DNA of 64,000 bases from an uncultured Desulfatiglans sp. (lineage in GTDB: Bacteria > Desulfobacterota > DSM-4660 > Desulfatiglandales > Desulfatiglandaceae): NCBI GenBank assembly GCA_900498135.1, contig LR026961.1, positions 2,154,693-2,218,692 of the forward strand, read 5' to 3'. This document shows, in pieces, positions 9,390 through 18,603 of this stretch (position 1 is its first letter; each line of letters starts with the position of its first letter). The position numbers were made by a program, and so were the translations under genes. The notes under the pieces are model-generated. The model was not told the DNA's origin. It saw only the letters and a list, made by a program, of their open reading frames with translations, and did no database searches.

Positions 9390-9797
9390 ATGCTGGTGCA
9401 TCGAAGAAAAAGGCCGCGCTATGGCATCCAGGCTCCGCTGACCTCCTTGATCGATATCGTTTTCCTGCTGCTGATCTATTTTCTCCTGACCACCAACTTC
9501 ATGGTCGACGAGGGGATCGACGTCAAACTGCCCCAGGCGGAGGCCTCCCGTCCGCAGACCCGGACCGAGATCACGGTCTATGTGGATGCGGAGGGCCGTG
9601 CCTTCCTGGAAAACACCGAAATGAACCTGGGCGAGCTCTTCAAGCGTCTGCAGGAGTTGATCGGGAACGCTCCGGACCAGATGGTCCTCATCAAGGCCGA
9701 GCGCAGCGTGGTGTTGAACAAGGCGGTCCAGGTGATGGACGTGGCGAAGGCCGCCGGCGCCGGGCGGCTTTGCCTCGCGACCGAGAAGGGCTTTTGA
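9390..9797 (+). CDS. exbD: ExbD/TolR-type biopolymer transport protein
   Basis: The 135-residue protein has a single membrane helix (residues about 18-37) containing the functional Asp in PLTSLIDIVFLLLIYFLL. That Asp carries the proton in the ExbB-ExbD motor. The periplasmic domain follows (GIDVKLPQAE … EITVYVDAEGRAFL … VLIKAERSVVLNKAVQVMDVAKAAG). The length is typical. It starts 4 bases after exbB and 11 bases before tonB, so the three genes are almost certainly co-transcribed and co-translated. Confidence 0.93.
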   Translation: MLVHRRKRPRYGIQAPLTSLIDIVFLLLIYFLLTTNFMVDEGIDVKLPQAEASRPQTRTEITVYVDAEGRAFLENTEMNLGELFKRLQELIGNAPDQMVLIKAERSVVLNKAVQVMDVAKAAGAGRLCLATEKGF

Positions 9798-9807
9798 GGG
9801 GGTTTGG

Positions 9808-10512
9808 GTGGAAGCGGCAAGCGGCTCGGGAAAGAGATCCAACTGGCTGTTGCGCGGATTGATCGCGGTCTCGATCGCCGTGCACGCGGTCGTCTTTGTC
9901 CACGTCGCCGGGATATACGACGCGCGGGATCGTGACTACATCGAGCTCACGCTGCAAAACGAGGCCGAGCCTGCTACCAGGAGCATCCCGCGTCCTCCAC
10001 AGAGAAATCGTCAGCCTCCGCAGACGGACGTCGCGCAGCCCAGCCCTCTGAGACCGCAACTCGTCAAACCCCCTCCGGCCCCACCTGCCCCCGAGTCGTT
10101 CAAAGCCCCGAACCCCTCGCTGGTCGAGCCCATCGCGGTGCCCGAACGTCCTGCGATGTCGAAGCCGGGTGCAGTTGCCTGGTCCCTGCCGAAGTCCGTT
10201 CCAGGGGGGGCGGGTGCCTATGGTTCGTCCGAGGACTATTTCGGGATGGTCCGGATGAAGATCGAAGGCAACAAGAAGTACCCGGTCGTTGCCAGAAAGC
10301 GACAGGTCGAAGGGCGGGTCAAGGTGCGGTTCGTCATCGAATCGGACGGAACCGTCAGGGATCTGGTCCTTTCCGAGGGCTCCCGCCATGCGATGCTGGA
10401 CGAGGCCGCCCTCGAGGCGGTAAGGGCTTCTGCGCCTTTTCCGCCGCCTCCAAGACGTCTGTTCAGCGGGCCGGTTTCGCTCGAAGTGAGCATCCTTTTC
10501 GAGCTGATGTAA
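9808..10512 (+). CDS. tonB: TonB-type energy transducer
   Basis: A 234-residue protein with TonB architecture. A short cytoplasmic tail is followed by one membrane helix with the His-containing pattern SIAVHAVVFVHVAG (residues 21-34). A Pro-rich spacer follows (PRPPQRNRQPPQ, PPPAPPAPES), then a C-terminal TonB domain from about residue 155 (YPVVARKRQVEGRVKVRF … DGTVRDLVLSEGSRHAMLDEAALEAV). It starts at GTG with a weak upstream Shine-Dalgarno (GAGGGGGTTTG). It transmits the ExbBD motion to outer-membrane receptors. The only TonB-dependent receptor in the window is at 20649-22862. Confidence 0.92.
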   Translation: MEAASGSGKRSNWLLRGLIAVSIAVHAVVFVHVAGIYDARDRDYIELTLQNEAEPATRSIPRPPQRNRQPPQTDVAQPSPLRPQLVKPPPAPPAPESFKAPNPSLVEPIAVPERPAMSKPGAVAWSLPKSVPGGAGAYGSSEDYFGMVRMKIEGNKKYPVVARKRQVEGRVKVRFVIESDGTVRDLVLSEGSRHAMLDEAALEAVRASAPFPPPPRRLFSGPVSLEVSILFELM

Positions 10513-10516
10513 ACAG

Positions 10517-10632
10517 GTTGTGTTCGGAAACGGTTTTTTTATGCCCATCTCGACCTCAATGGGCACGTTTGCTGGTGCGGCGATCCACAGGCCGCCTCAT
10601 AATAATCGCTTGATGGCATGGATATCGTCAAA
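10517..10632 (-). repeat. Degenerate copy of the foldback repeat (copy J)
   Basis: In minus orientation, the segment keeps TTCGGAAACGG, GGGCACGTTTGCTGGTGCGG and the palindromic tip CGGCGATCCACAGGCCGCC, all recognisable as the 176-bp family. The second arm is badly decayed. Its flank (GGTGGGACTGAGCAC at 10652) is shared with the other degenerate copy at 40863-41054. Confidence 0.6.
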
Positions 10633-11031
10633 CAGGGACTTGGTCCGAAGGGGTGGGACTGAGCACACGGGGCATCTGAAGAAACCGGGATCAGCCCAGA
10701 AGGGGCCGGGCGGATCACCCGCCCTTCGGAGGTGGCCCCGGCGGTTGCCATCAGGAATCCGACCCATGGGCAGGGTGTACGTCCGGTGGACGCCGTCATG
10801 ACCATCGCCGTGAGCCGCTGGGATGGGCATTTTGGTGGCGACGGGATCGACGGGACGATAGGCGCCGCCGGGCGTACATCATTTATTTGGCGCAGGCGCC
10901 GGCCACGAACAGCCCAAGCCGATTTTCGCCCATGGCTTCGATGTCTTCCAGGAGAGAGCTCTCCCGGTGTGAGAAGGGAACAGCGGGACGTGAAGGGCAT
11001 CAGGCTGAGGAAGATCAGGATACGCAGGGTG
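10633..11031. other. Intergenic region with no supported gene
   Basis: This GC-rich gap lies between tonB and the convergent gene at 11032. On the minus strand a 20-30-codon stretch (LEDIEAMGENRLGLFVAGAC) ending in TAA at about 10890 looks coding, but no start or frame upstream can be fixed. It may be the tail of a lost gene. Nothing else was seen. Confidence 0.35.
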
Positions 11032-11529
11032 TCATCGCGATTTTCTTCCTTTCCACCACAAGGCAAACAGGACGATATTGAGAAGGATGCTCAGACCGGC
11101 GGCTATGCCTGCGAGGCGCGATGGGGCGGACCGGTCCAGGGCGGCGGCACCTTTGTGGGGCTCTTCGTCTGTGGTGGTTGCTACAGGGTCGGAGGTTCCG
11201 ACGTCGACCGTCGCCTGTTCTAGGTGGCCCATCCCGTCATCGGCTGTGATACGCCATGTGCCGGATTGATCCGGGTGGAATGCGAATTGTCCATGCAGAT
11301 CGGTCCGGCCGTTTTGGTATTCGATCTTCTGGTTGTCCGGGCTGAAGACCAGAACCTCCGCGTAGCGCATCGGCTCAGCGTCTGAGTAAAAAAAGCCTAC
11401 CGTAATCGCGGTTTTATTCTCCAGGATGCGATGGCCTGTCCCGTGGGCCAGGAGGGTTGCAGGAAGGAGCACACAGGCCAGCAGGGCCGCTGTCGTCAGA
11501 AAAACGCAGCGCGGAGTAAAGGATTTCAT
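11032..11529 (-). CDS. Membrane-anchored periplasmic protein of a metal-uptake type (DUF4198/CbiL-like)
   Basis: The 165-residue protein has a signal peptide (residues 1-28, cleavage near LLAHG). A small beta-sandwich-like domain follows (YAEVLVFSPDNQKIEYQNGRTDLHGQFAFHPDQSG … WRITADDGMGH). One C-terminal membrane helix (IAAGLSILLNIVLFALWW) ends in a basic tail. Proteins of this form occur beside CbiM/NikM-type nickel or cobalt transporters, where they act as accessory periplasmic subunits. The transporter itself is absent here. Its start overlaps the stop of a truncated upstream gene (ATGA), so it was once translationally coupled. The assignment rests on architecture and context only. Confidence 0.65.
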   Translation of the reverse strand: MKSFTPRCVFLTTAALLACVLLPATLLAHGTGHRILENKTAITVGFFYSDAEPMRYAEVLVFSPDNQKIEYQNGRTDLHGQFAFHPDQSGTWRITADDGMGHLEQATVDVGTSDPVATTTDEEPHKGAAALDRSAPSRLAGIAAGLSILLNIVLFALWWKGRKSR

Positions 11530-11735
11530 TTCACCTCGAATATCAGGAAAGTGGTCAGCAAATGGTAATCCCGGTCAGAGGCGTTCTGGCCGGGGATCCT
11601 GCGGTGCAGGAGAAGTAGGCGCCATCCGGCAGCTTCGATCGGAAAGGAGGCGGTTGACTTTGCACCGCTCCGAACCTCCAGGTTCGAGTCGGAATCAACG
11701 AACAGGACCTTGGCGAGCTGAGTAGAGGAAAAACC
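11526..11735 (-). pseudogene. C-terminal remnant of a DUF4198-type gene
   Basis: The minus-strand frame reads VLFVDSDSNLEVRSG, then FPIEAAGWRLLLLHRR and YHLLTTFLIFEVK, and stops at TGA 11528-11526. That stop overlaps the ATG of the next gene. The ending resembles that of the DUF4198 protein at 17614-18435 (…AFTFEVR). Upstream of about 11735 the frame is lost. It is a 3' fragment of a coupled upstream gene. Confidence 0.55.
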
Positions 11736-12555
11736 TCTACGACCGTGAGCCTGGGTTCGACGGCCCGCCGTCGGAGAGAGGATCAGCGATATCCCGCAGT
11801 CCTCGATCGAGGCCTTCGTTCATCAACAAAAAAATACGAAGGCATTCCACCCCCAGGGGGCAGAAAAGACCTTCGTGGTCAGATTCCGATCGAAATGAAT
11901 TGAACCCATCCGCAGCAATGAACGCGGACGGGAAAGCGCCTTTCAAGCCGCGGACATCCAAGTCCGGGTCGGGAACGAAAGGCCGGCAGCTTCAGCTGCA
12001 GAAATGGTACTTATCATAATGGATCGACCTTCAAACGTCAAGCCATTTTGAGGGTTCATCCGAAGAGAACAAGGCAGTGTGCGTTTTAGAGAGGCGGTCG
12101 TTCTGTTGAAATATCCTGCCTTCGAAGGTCGACGAATAAAGATCGCATGCGGGGGCTGAGAAATCCTGCAGGAGGCGGCGAACAGGCGAGGATTTCATGA
12201 ACGGAGACCAGGACGGACGTGCCACACGTGCCTGAACTTCTGGGGAGGCATGCGGTTCGAGGGGTTCAACCTTTGGGTTGAATCCGGGAGGCAGGATCGG
12301 GACGGCGGGGATTTGGCCCGCTGCAGGGATTGCGTCAGATCAGAACGATGCAGAAACAGGGGGAGCGGGAATCAGGAGCGCGGCCCGGTTCGCGCTCGCT
12401 GCAGGCCGATGTTTGCGTCCTCATCCGGGTTGTGCCACAATGTCCTGCGGACGGATCTGCCCCCGTATTCCGCCGCAACAGGGGCGGTGGCTTGCGCTCG
12501 AAGGAGGGGCGGCGGATTGGATGCATTTGGATCTTGGAGTTTAGGAGGTCGAACG
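11736..12555. other. 820-base gap with decayed sequence
   Basis: No gene can be supported here. Short open frames exist on both strands but lack motifs, good starts or neighbours. A small hairpin (GGTTCAACC-TTT-GGGTTGAATCC) lies at about 12262-12287 in front of the ZnuA-like gene. I could not match it to a known riboswitch or Zur-type operator. The region probably once held the rest of the DUF4198-type locus. Confidence 0.3.
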
Positions 12556-13458
12556 ATGAGGATGTGGATGCGGGCGGGGATGATCCCGGTTCTGGTTCTT
12601 CTTCTGTCTTGTGCAGCGGGCCGGTCGCTGGTCCGCGCCGCTGAGCCGCTGAGGGTCTTCGTAAGCGTCATTCCGCAGGGCTATTTTGTGGAGAGAATCG
12701 GGGGCGAGCGGGTGGAGGTGCATGCCATGGTCAAACCCGGCGCGAATCCGGCCACCTATGAACCTAAGCCGAATCAGATGGTTTTGCTGGCCGGGACCCG
12801 AGTTTATTTTGCCACAGGGGTGCCGTTCGAGGGTACGTGGCTGGGCCGGTTTGCTTCGATGAACCCTGGAATGCGGATCGTGCGCACCGATCGGGGCATC
12901 GAAAAGCGTACGATGGAAGGTCATCGTCACGCGGATGAAAAACCCGAGGCCGGCCATTCGTCCGAGGCCGGCAGGGACCCCCACGTCTGGCTCTCACCGC
13001 CGCTTGTCATGCTCCAGGCACGCCGTATCCTCGAGGCCCTGATCCGGGAAGACCCTTCTGGAAGGATGGATTTCGAAGCGAACTACAAGCGGTTGATCCT
13101 CGACCTGATCGATCTCGATGCCGAGATTCGGCAGCTCTTCGCTGACAAGAGAGAGGGGGGGGCATTCCTGGTGTTTCACCCGGCATGGGGTTACTTCGCG
13201 GAGGCTTACGGCCTCTGGCAGATTCCTGTGGAGGTCGAGGGGAAGGAGCCCAAACCTTCCGAACTCTCGCAATTGATCGACCATGCCCGGAAAGAAAAGA
13301 TCACCGCCTTGTTTGTCCAACCCCAGTTCTCTACCCGCAGTGCCCAGGTGATAGCGGAGGCGATCGGCGGGAAGCTGGTCGTCGCCGATCCGCTCGCAGG
13401 CGATTGGATGGCGAACCTGCGCCAGGTTGCGAGAAGTGTCCATGCGGCGCTGCCCTGA
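12556..13458 (+). CDS. ZnuA-like metal ABC transporter substrate-binding lipoprotein
   Basis: About 300 residues of the cluster A-I metal-binding family. The N-terminal signal has a possible lipobox (VLLLSCAAG). The fold motifs are VFVSVIPQGYFVERIGG, VKPGANPATYEPKPNQM, RDPHVWLSP, FLVFHPAWGYFAEAYGL and ALFVQPQFSTRSAQVIAEAIG. A His-rich loop (GHRHADEKPEAGHSSEAG) before DPHVW suggests zinc or manganese. ATG 12556 has AGGAGG 7 bases upstream and is preferred over longer in-frame starts. No permease or ATPase gene is adjacent. It is an orphan and must share a transporter encoded elsewhere or bind metal on its own. Confidence 0.85.
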   Translation: MRMWMRAGMIPVLVLLLSCAAGRSLVRAAEPLRVFVSVIPQGYFVERIGGERVEVHAMVKPGANPATYEPKPNQMVLLAGTRVYFATGVPFEGTWLGRFASMNPGMRIVRTDRGIEKRTMEGHRHADEKPEAGHSSEAGRDPHVWLSPPLVMLQARRILEALIREDPSGRMDFEANYKRLILDLIDLDAEIRQLFADKREGGAFLVFHPAWGYFAEAYGLWQIPVEVEGKEPKPSELSQLIDHARKEKITALFVQPQFSTRSAQVIAEAIGGKLVVADPLAGDWMANLRQVARSVHAALP

Positions 13459-13640
13459 GGCCGGCGCATCGGCCTCCGTCCGGCGTTTTCTGCAATCCCT
13501 GGGAATCACGCTGCAACCCCTTTCGGATACGGGACAGGGCGGGTGGAAATCCAACCGCTGGATTGAGAAAGAAACCATACACCCAAGTGACTCCAGCAGT
13601 GGATCGGCGTTCTGCCTGCCCAGGATCGTTCAAAGGGAGG

Positions 13641-15737
13641 TTATTCGAGCCGGCCCCTGGCCTCGCAGATCAGGACGCTGTGGGTGAGAACCAGGGTCGC
13701 CTCAGGGTGAGGCACGAGCTGCTGACGGTCCTTTTCCGTGATGTCTTCGGGTGGGCGCCGCGAGGTGTCGACGGCCAGGAACCAGGTTTTGCCCGCCAGG
13801 GCGGGAAGCGGGACGCGCAGCGAACGGGTCGACATGTTGCAGATGACGTGTACTGGCTCTTCTTCGGGCGTCAGGCCGGCGAGGGTGAAGGCCAGGAAAC
13901 GGCCCTCGGGATCGTTCCAGGACGGGTCGCTCCCGTCCGGCCCGTGCCAGGTGATGTCGGGGAGATCTTCCGGGCCAGCCGGGGCGCCGGTCAGGAAGCG
14001 CCTGCGCATGAGGGCGGGGTGGCGTTTGCGGAAGGCGATCATCTCGCGGACGAATCGCAGCATGTCTTCGTTCGTGCGCGTGAGCTGCCAGTCGAGCCAG
14101 CCAATGGGGTTGTCCTGGCAATAGGCGTTGTTGTTTCCCTGCTGGGAACGGAGGACCTCGTCGCCGGCAAGGAGCATCGGGACGCCTTGACTCAAAAGGA
14201 GGATCGCCGCGAAATTGCGCGTCTGACGTCTACGGAGGGAGAGGATGGCCAGATCCCTGGTCTCGCCCTCGCAGCCGCAGTTCCAGCTGAGGTTCTCCTC
14301 GGTCCCGTCCCGGTTGGCTTCCCCGTTGGCCTCGTTGTGCTTCCAGTTGTAGCTGACCAGGTCCTGGAGGGTGAAACCGTCATGGCAGGTGATGAAATTG
14401 ATGCTATTGATGGGAAGACGGTCCCTCGGTTCATAGAGGTCGCTGCTGCCGGAGACGCGGGTGGCGACTTCGCCGATGAGGCCGCCGTCCCCCCGTAGGA
14501 ACCGCCGGATGACATCCCGGTAACGGCCGTTCCATTCGGCCATGCGCAGCCCGGGAAAGGCCCCGACTTGATAGAGGCCGCCGGCATCCCATGCCTCGGC
14601 GATGATCCTGGTCTGGTTGAGGACCTGTGAGAACTCGACGCCCCAGACGAACGGGGCATTGCGCATGACGTGTCCGTCTTCCCCCCTGGTGAATACGCTC
14701 GCCAGATCGAATCGAAACCCGTCGACGTGCATTTCTTCGACCCAGTATTCCAGGCATCGAATCAGAAAAAGCGACACGAGCGGGTGGTTGCAGTTGATGG
14801 TGTTGCCGCAGCCCGTGTAGTCGCGGTAGACGCTGCGGTCGTTGCGGTCGAGATGATAGAAGGCGTTGTTCCAGAAGCCCTTGAAGTTGATCGTGGGGCC
14901 GTCCGCACCGCCTTCGGCGGTGTGGTTGAAGACCACGTCCATGATCACGCCGATCTCGGCCTGATGAAGTGCCTTGACCATGTCCCGGAAGTCCTTTAGA
15001 TGGGATCCGAGGTGAGGCGCGGTGCAGTAACCGGGATGGGGCGAATAAAAGGAATGCGGGCTGTATCCCCAGAAGTTGTGGAGACCGCGCTCACGGGGCC
15101 CTTCGGGGACGTCCTGTTCGTCGAAGGCCATCACCGGCATCAGTTCCACATCCGTCACTCCAAGCGCTTTGAGATAAGGGATCTGGTCCACGAGGCCCGC
15201 AAAGGTGCCCGGCTGTTTCACCTTTGATGAGGGGTGGCGGGTGAATCCTCCCACATGAGCTTCATAAATGACCACCTTTTCGAGGCTGTGGTTCAGGGGT
15301 TCGTCACCCTCCCAGTCGTAGTCCGCCACATCGACTACGATGCCGCGCATGGACGAGGCGGTGTTGTCTCCGGGGGCGGAGGCGCGCTGCCGGTCCCACA
15401 AGGCGTCCGATACCGCGACGGCCCAAGGGTCGACAAGGGATTTCCCGCCGTCGAAACGCAGCCCGGTGACGGACGGGTCGCTCGGACCGTCCGCGCGCCA
15501 GGTGTAAGCGGTCGCTGCCGGCAGGGCCTCGACGAAGACATGCCAGGTGAAATAGGTCCGGTTGATCTGCGGATCGAGTTGAATGACCTGAAAGGGCGCC
15601 TGGCTGAGGGCGTTTTCGAAAAGAAGCAGTTCTACGGCGTGAGCGTACCGGCAGGGGAACGAGAAGTTCGTGCCCTCCTCCGAGTATTGCATTCCAAAAG
15701 GGAAGCGTGAACCTGCACGCGTGCTGTATGGTCCCAT
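13641..15737 (-). CDS. glgX: Glycogen debranching enzyme (GlgX, isoamylase type)
   Basis: About 698 residues, GH13 family with an N-terminal CBM48-like domain. Conserved catalytic regions are visible: VVFNHTAEGG (region I), VDGFRFDLASVF with the nucleophile Asp (II), IAEAWDAGGLYQVG with the acid/base Glu (III) and INFITCHDGF (IV). NHEANGE-like text (KHNEANGEANRDGTEENLSWNCG) is the usual GlgX/TreX insert. The enzyme hydrolyses alpha-1,6 branches of phosphorylase-limited glycogen in the cytoplasm. Start: ATG at 15737 with GAGGTG 6 bases upstream; a GTG three codons earlier is an alternative. It is divergent from the phosphofructokinase gene, giving a small glycogen/glycolysis pair. Confidence 0.93.
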   Translation of the reverse strand: MGPYSTRAGSRFPFGMQYSEEGTNFSFPCRYAHAVELLLFENALSQAPFQVIQLDPQINRTYFTWHVFVEALPAATAYTWRADGPSDPSVTGLRFDGGKSLVDPWAVAVSDALWDRQRASAPGDNTASSMRGIVVDVADYDWEGDEPLNHSLEKVVIYEAHVGGFTRHPSSKVKQPGTFAGLVDQIPYLKALGVTDVELMPVMAFDEQDVPEGPRERGLHNFWGYSPHSFYSPHPGYCTAPHLGSHLKDFRDMVKALHQAEIGVIMDVVFNHTAEGGADGPTINFKGFWNNAFYHLDRNDRSVYRDYTGCGNTINCNHPLVSLFLIRCLEYWVEEMHVDGFRFDLASVFTRGEDGHVMRNAPFVWGVEFSQVLNQTRIIAEAWDAGGLYQVGAFPGLRMAEWNGRYRDVIRRFLRGDGGLIGEVATRVSGSSDLYEPRDRLPINSINFITCHDGFTLQDLVSYNWKHNEANGEANRDGTEENLSWNCGCEGETRDLAILSLRRRQTRNFAAILLLSQGVPMLLAGDEVLRSQQGNNNAYCQDNPIGWLDWQLTRTNEDMLRFVREMIAFRKRHPALMRRRFLTGAPAGPEDLPDITWHGPDGSDPSWNDPEGRFLAFTLAGLTPEEEPVHVICNMSTRSLRVPLPALAGKTWFLAVDTSRRPPEDITEKDRQQLVPHPEATLVLTHSVLICEARGRLE

Positions 15738-15962
15738 CGCTCTCACCTCTTTGCGGGCGTTGGTGATTTCAGTCTGCGAGGACTATGATGGATTCTAAAG
15801 GGTCTGCGGCCGGCTGTCAAATGCCGAAGACGGCGGCCTGCGAAGCGGCCATGTCATCGCTCTTTCCAAAGGGGCGGGGCGGTGCTATACTCGTGCCGGG
15901 TTTGGATGAACGAATGAAATTCGGCATCGTTCGAAGAGGGTCTTCAATGCGGGGAGGGCTGG

Positions 15963-17252
15963 ATGACGAACACAGAATTGGACTTCACGATCCAGAAGCT
16001 TGGGGAGGGCGCTATGCCTTCCCCGATGGCGAATACCCAGTTCGTCAGGGACGAGCAGCATGTCGCCTTTCACCGGGATGCGCGCGATATCCTGGACTGC
16101 GTGGAAGCCGGACTCGATCCGCCGCAGTTCGAATTGGCTGGGCCGCGTGAGAAGATCTACTTCGACCCGTGGAAGCTCAAGTGCGGGATCGTCACCTGCG
16201 GGGGGCTCTGTCCGGGGCTGAATGACGTCATCCGCGCCATCGTCCTTGGCCTCTTCTATCACTACGGCGTGCAGACCGTTTTCGGCTTCCGCTACGGCTT
16301 CGAGGGGTTGAGCTATCGCTATCACCATGTGCCGCTCGAACTGACACCGGAGGGGGTGAAGGACATCCACAAGATGGGAGGGTCCATCCTGGCATCGTCC
16401 CGGGGACCTCAGGACGTTTCCGAGATGGTCGACAACCTCGAACGGATGAACATCGGTATCCTCTTTACCATCGGGGGGGACGGCACCCTGAGGGGCGGCA
16501 TGGCCATCGCCGAGGAGATCGAACGAAGAGGGCTGAAGATCGCCGTCATCGGCGTTCCCAAGACCATCGACAACGATATCTCCTATGTCCAGGCCTCCTT
16601 CGGTTTCGACACGGCCGTGTCCGAGGCGCGGATCGCGATCGATTCCGCCAACACGGAGGCGACAGGCGCCCGGAACGGGATCGGTCTCGTGAAGCTGATG
16701 GGGCGTGAGTCCGGTTTTATCGCCGCCTGGGCGACGATCGCGAGCAGCGACGTCAACTACTGCCTGGTCCCGGAGGTCCCGTTTACGCTGCACGGCTTCC
16801 TGCGGTCTCTCGAGGAGCGTATCGAACGGCGGGCGCATGCGGTGATCGTGGTCGGTGAAGGGGCGGGGCAGGACCTTATGCAGGCCACGGGGGAGCGGGA
16901 TGCATCGGGCAACGTGCGGTTCAACGACATCGGCCTCTTCCTGAAGGAGAAGATCAACGACCATTTCAGGGGGCTCGGCGTCGAGGTGAATCTGAAGTAC
17001 ATCGATCCCAGCTACACTATCCGGAGCCTTCCCGCCAATCCAAGGGATTCCGCCTTCTGTCTTCTGCTGGGCCACCACGCGGTCCATGCGGGGATGTCGG
17101 GCCGCACGAACATGCTCGTCGGCACATGGAAAGGCGAGTTTACGCATGTACCGCTCCGGATGGCCACCTCCAGCAGAAAAAAGATCAACCCTGACGGGCG
17201 CTTCTGGAGCACGGTCCTATCCTCCACCGGGCAACCGAGGGAGATGCTGTAG
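15963..17252 (+). CDS. pfkA: 6-phosphofructokinase, long ATP/PPi-type
   Basis: The 429-residue protein converts fructose 6-phosphate to the 1,6-bisphosphate. Family motifs are CGGLCPGLNDVIRAIV (phosphate donor site), GGDGTLRGG, PKTIDNDI and LVKLMGRESGFIA. The GGDGT form, rather than GGDD, points to ATP rather than pyrophosphate as donor, although the long N-terminus and the overall layout are those of the PPi-PFK-related long group. GGAGGG lies just before ATG 15963. It is divergent from glgX, which would feed glucosyl units into it. Confidence 0.88.
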   Translation: MTNTELDFTIQKLGEGAMPSPMANTQFVRDEQHVAFHRDARDILDCVEAGLDPPQFELAGPREKIYFDPWKLKCGIVTCGGLCPGLNDVIRAIVLGLFYHYGVQTVFGFRYGFEGLSYRYHHVPLELTPEGVKDIHKMGGSILASSRGPQDVSEMVDNLERMNIGILFTIGGDGTLRGGMAIAEEIERRGLKIAVIGVPKTIDNDISYVQASFGFDTAVSEARIAIDSANTEATGARNGIGLVKLMGRESGFIAAWATIASSDVNYCLVPEVPFTLHGFLRSLEERIERRAHAVIVVGEGAGQDLMQATGERDASGNVRFNDIGLFLKEKINDHFRGLGVEVNLKYIDPSYTIRSLPANPRDSAFCLLLGHHAVHAGMSGRTNMLVGTWKGEFTHVPLRMATSSRKKINPDGRFWSTVLSSTGQPREML

Positions 17253-17298
17253 ACGAATGTCCCCCATGCTGTTTCCGCATTCTCAGCTGTTTTACTCA

Positions 17299-17474
17299 GT
17301 ACCCATCCGGAAATGATTTTCCGGTACAACCCAGCTTCCAATCCGGAAATGAAGACTTTTTGCCCATATCAGGAAAATCCAGTACTTGCGCGGAGACGAC
17401 CTGTAGATCGCCGCACAAGCAAACGTCCAGATGAATGCCCAGATTGGCAAAAAAGACCATTTCCGGATGGAAAC
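17299..17474 (+). repeat. 176-bp foldback repeat, copy B
   Basis: Exactly 176 bases from GTACCCATCCGGAAATG to CATTTCCGGATGGAAAC, with the palindromic tip slightly changed (GACGACCTGTAGATCGCC). It follows the phosphofructokinase gene by 46 bases. Confidence 0.82.
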
Positions 17475-17613
17475 TCAAGCCTATGGGCTTGGAGGAATGA
17501 TTGCCCCCTCGATTTCCCGCTTGCAGTGTGAAAAGGGCCAGGGCACGGGTATCTGTCGAAGTTTGTGCCTCTTCACGGTCTGCAGCGGGGGATGTGCCGA
17601 CAACCCTTTGCCT

Positions 17614-18435
17614 TCACCGAACCTCGAAAGTGAAGGCCATATTGTGCATGTACTCGTCACAGGTTTCTTTGTCCGGGTAAGGGCTTCTGTGGGAGACGAC
17701 GATCATCCAGTAACCGGGCTCGGTGACGGAAACTGCCGCCTTCCCCTCGCTGTCGGTGACCGTGCTTACTGGAAAAGAGGGCTTATGGCCCTTGGGGTCT
17801 CGGTGAGGAGCGACGTCCTTGGATTGCCCCTGGGAGGTATATCCCGCGAATGTGGCGTTGACAGTGACCCCTTCGACTGCTTTTCCACGGAACAGGACTT
17901 TGAGGTTTAGCTTGTCCCCGGGCTTTATGTTTTTGGGATTGGAAAGAGGGATGATCTCCAATTCTTGGCCGGTGACCGCGCCGAGGCGCTCGTCATTTTC
18001 CCCTGCAATCATGATCGTTTTTGCCTCGATGGAGAAACTTGTGCAGGAAATGGCGTTTTCCACACCCTTCTTGTCGCTCCACTGCCTTCCTCTGGGTGTC
18101 ATGGTGAATACGCCGGGCTTGATCCCTGCGGTCACGAGATAGATGCCTTCCTTTTCGATCTTCAGCTTGTAGCGTTTCTCAGATATCATCTCAGGCTCCA
18201 CCTTCATGCCATCCGGATCCAGCACTTGCATATAAGCAAGGGTTCCAGGTTTCATTTCCTGATCCACGCGGCTGGCGGGGTAGGTGTGCCCCCATCCCAG
18301 GCCGATCTCAAGCGTTTCCCCCACTTTTGGGTAGTGGTTTTCAGGGTTGATCCAGATGTTGTGAGCCAGGGCTTGGGATCCGCCGAACAGAAGAAAGCAC
18401 GACAGTGCAAAAACTGACAACATTTTGATCTTCAT
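17614..18435 (-). CDS. DUF4198-domain periplasmic protein
   Basis: The 273-residue protein has a clear signal peptide (MKIKMLSVFALSCFLLFGG, cleavage after QALA). DUF4198 begins with HNIWINPENHYPKVGETLEIGLGWGHTYP and includes the EIIPLSNPKNIKPGDKLNLKVLF and GKAAVSVTEPGYWMIVVSHRSP segments. Family members sit in nickel/cobalt or other metal uptake loci and are thought to bind metal or chelate in the periplasm. AAGGAGG precedes ATG 18435. It is the last gene of a minus-strand set behind a TonB receptor and the exported methylase-domain protein, with repeat copy C between it and the latter. Confidence 0.85.
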   Translation of the reverse strand: MKIKMLSVFALSCFLLFGGSQALAHNIWINPENHYPKVGETLEIGLGWGHTYPASRVDQEMKPGTLAYMQVLDPDGMKVEPEMISEKRYKLKIEKEGIYLVTAGIKPGVFTMTPRGRQWSDKKGVENAISCTSFSIEAKTIMIAGENDERLGAVTGQELEIIPLSNPKNIKPGDKLNLKVLFRGKAVEGVTVNATFAGYTSQGQSKDVAPHRDPKGHKPSFPVSTVTDSEGKAAVSVTEPGYWMIVVSHRSPYPDKETCDEYMHNMAFTFEVR

Positions 18436-18603
18436 CGCAAACCTCCTTTTTCGATTACGCCGAGGGGAAATACGTGGTTTAGAAGATCCGCTGGGGATCT
18501 TCGAGATGCAATCACACGGTTATGGGCCGTCCTCCAAAGGTCTTGAGTTTGCCGTCTATGACAGTTCAACTCTGCTGATTCAAAATTGCACGCTTCCTAT
18601 CTT

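Noticed and set aside
11737-12225. Short minus-strand frames in the 11.7-12.2 kb gap
   Set aside because: No motif, no good start and composition typical of decayed GC-rich sequence.
13185-14498. A 437-codon plus-strand frame opposite glgX and the ZnuA end
   Set aside because: It crosses two real genes and is a GC-rich shadow with no motif.
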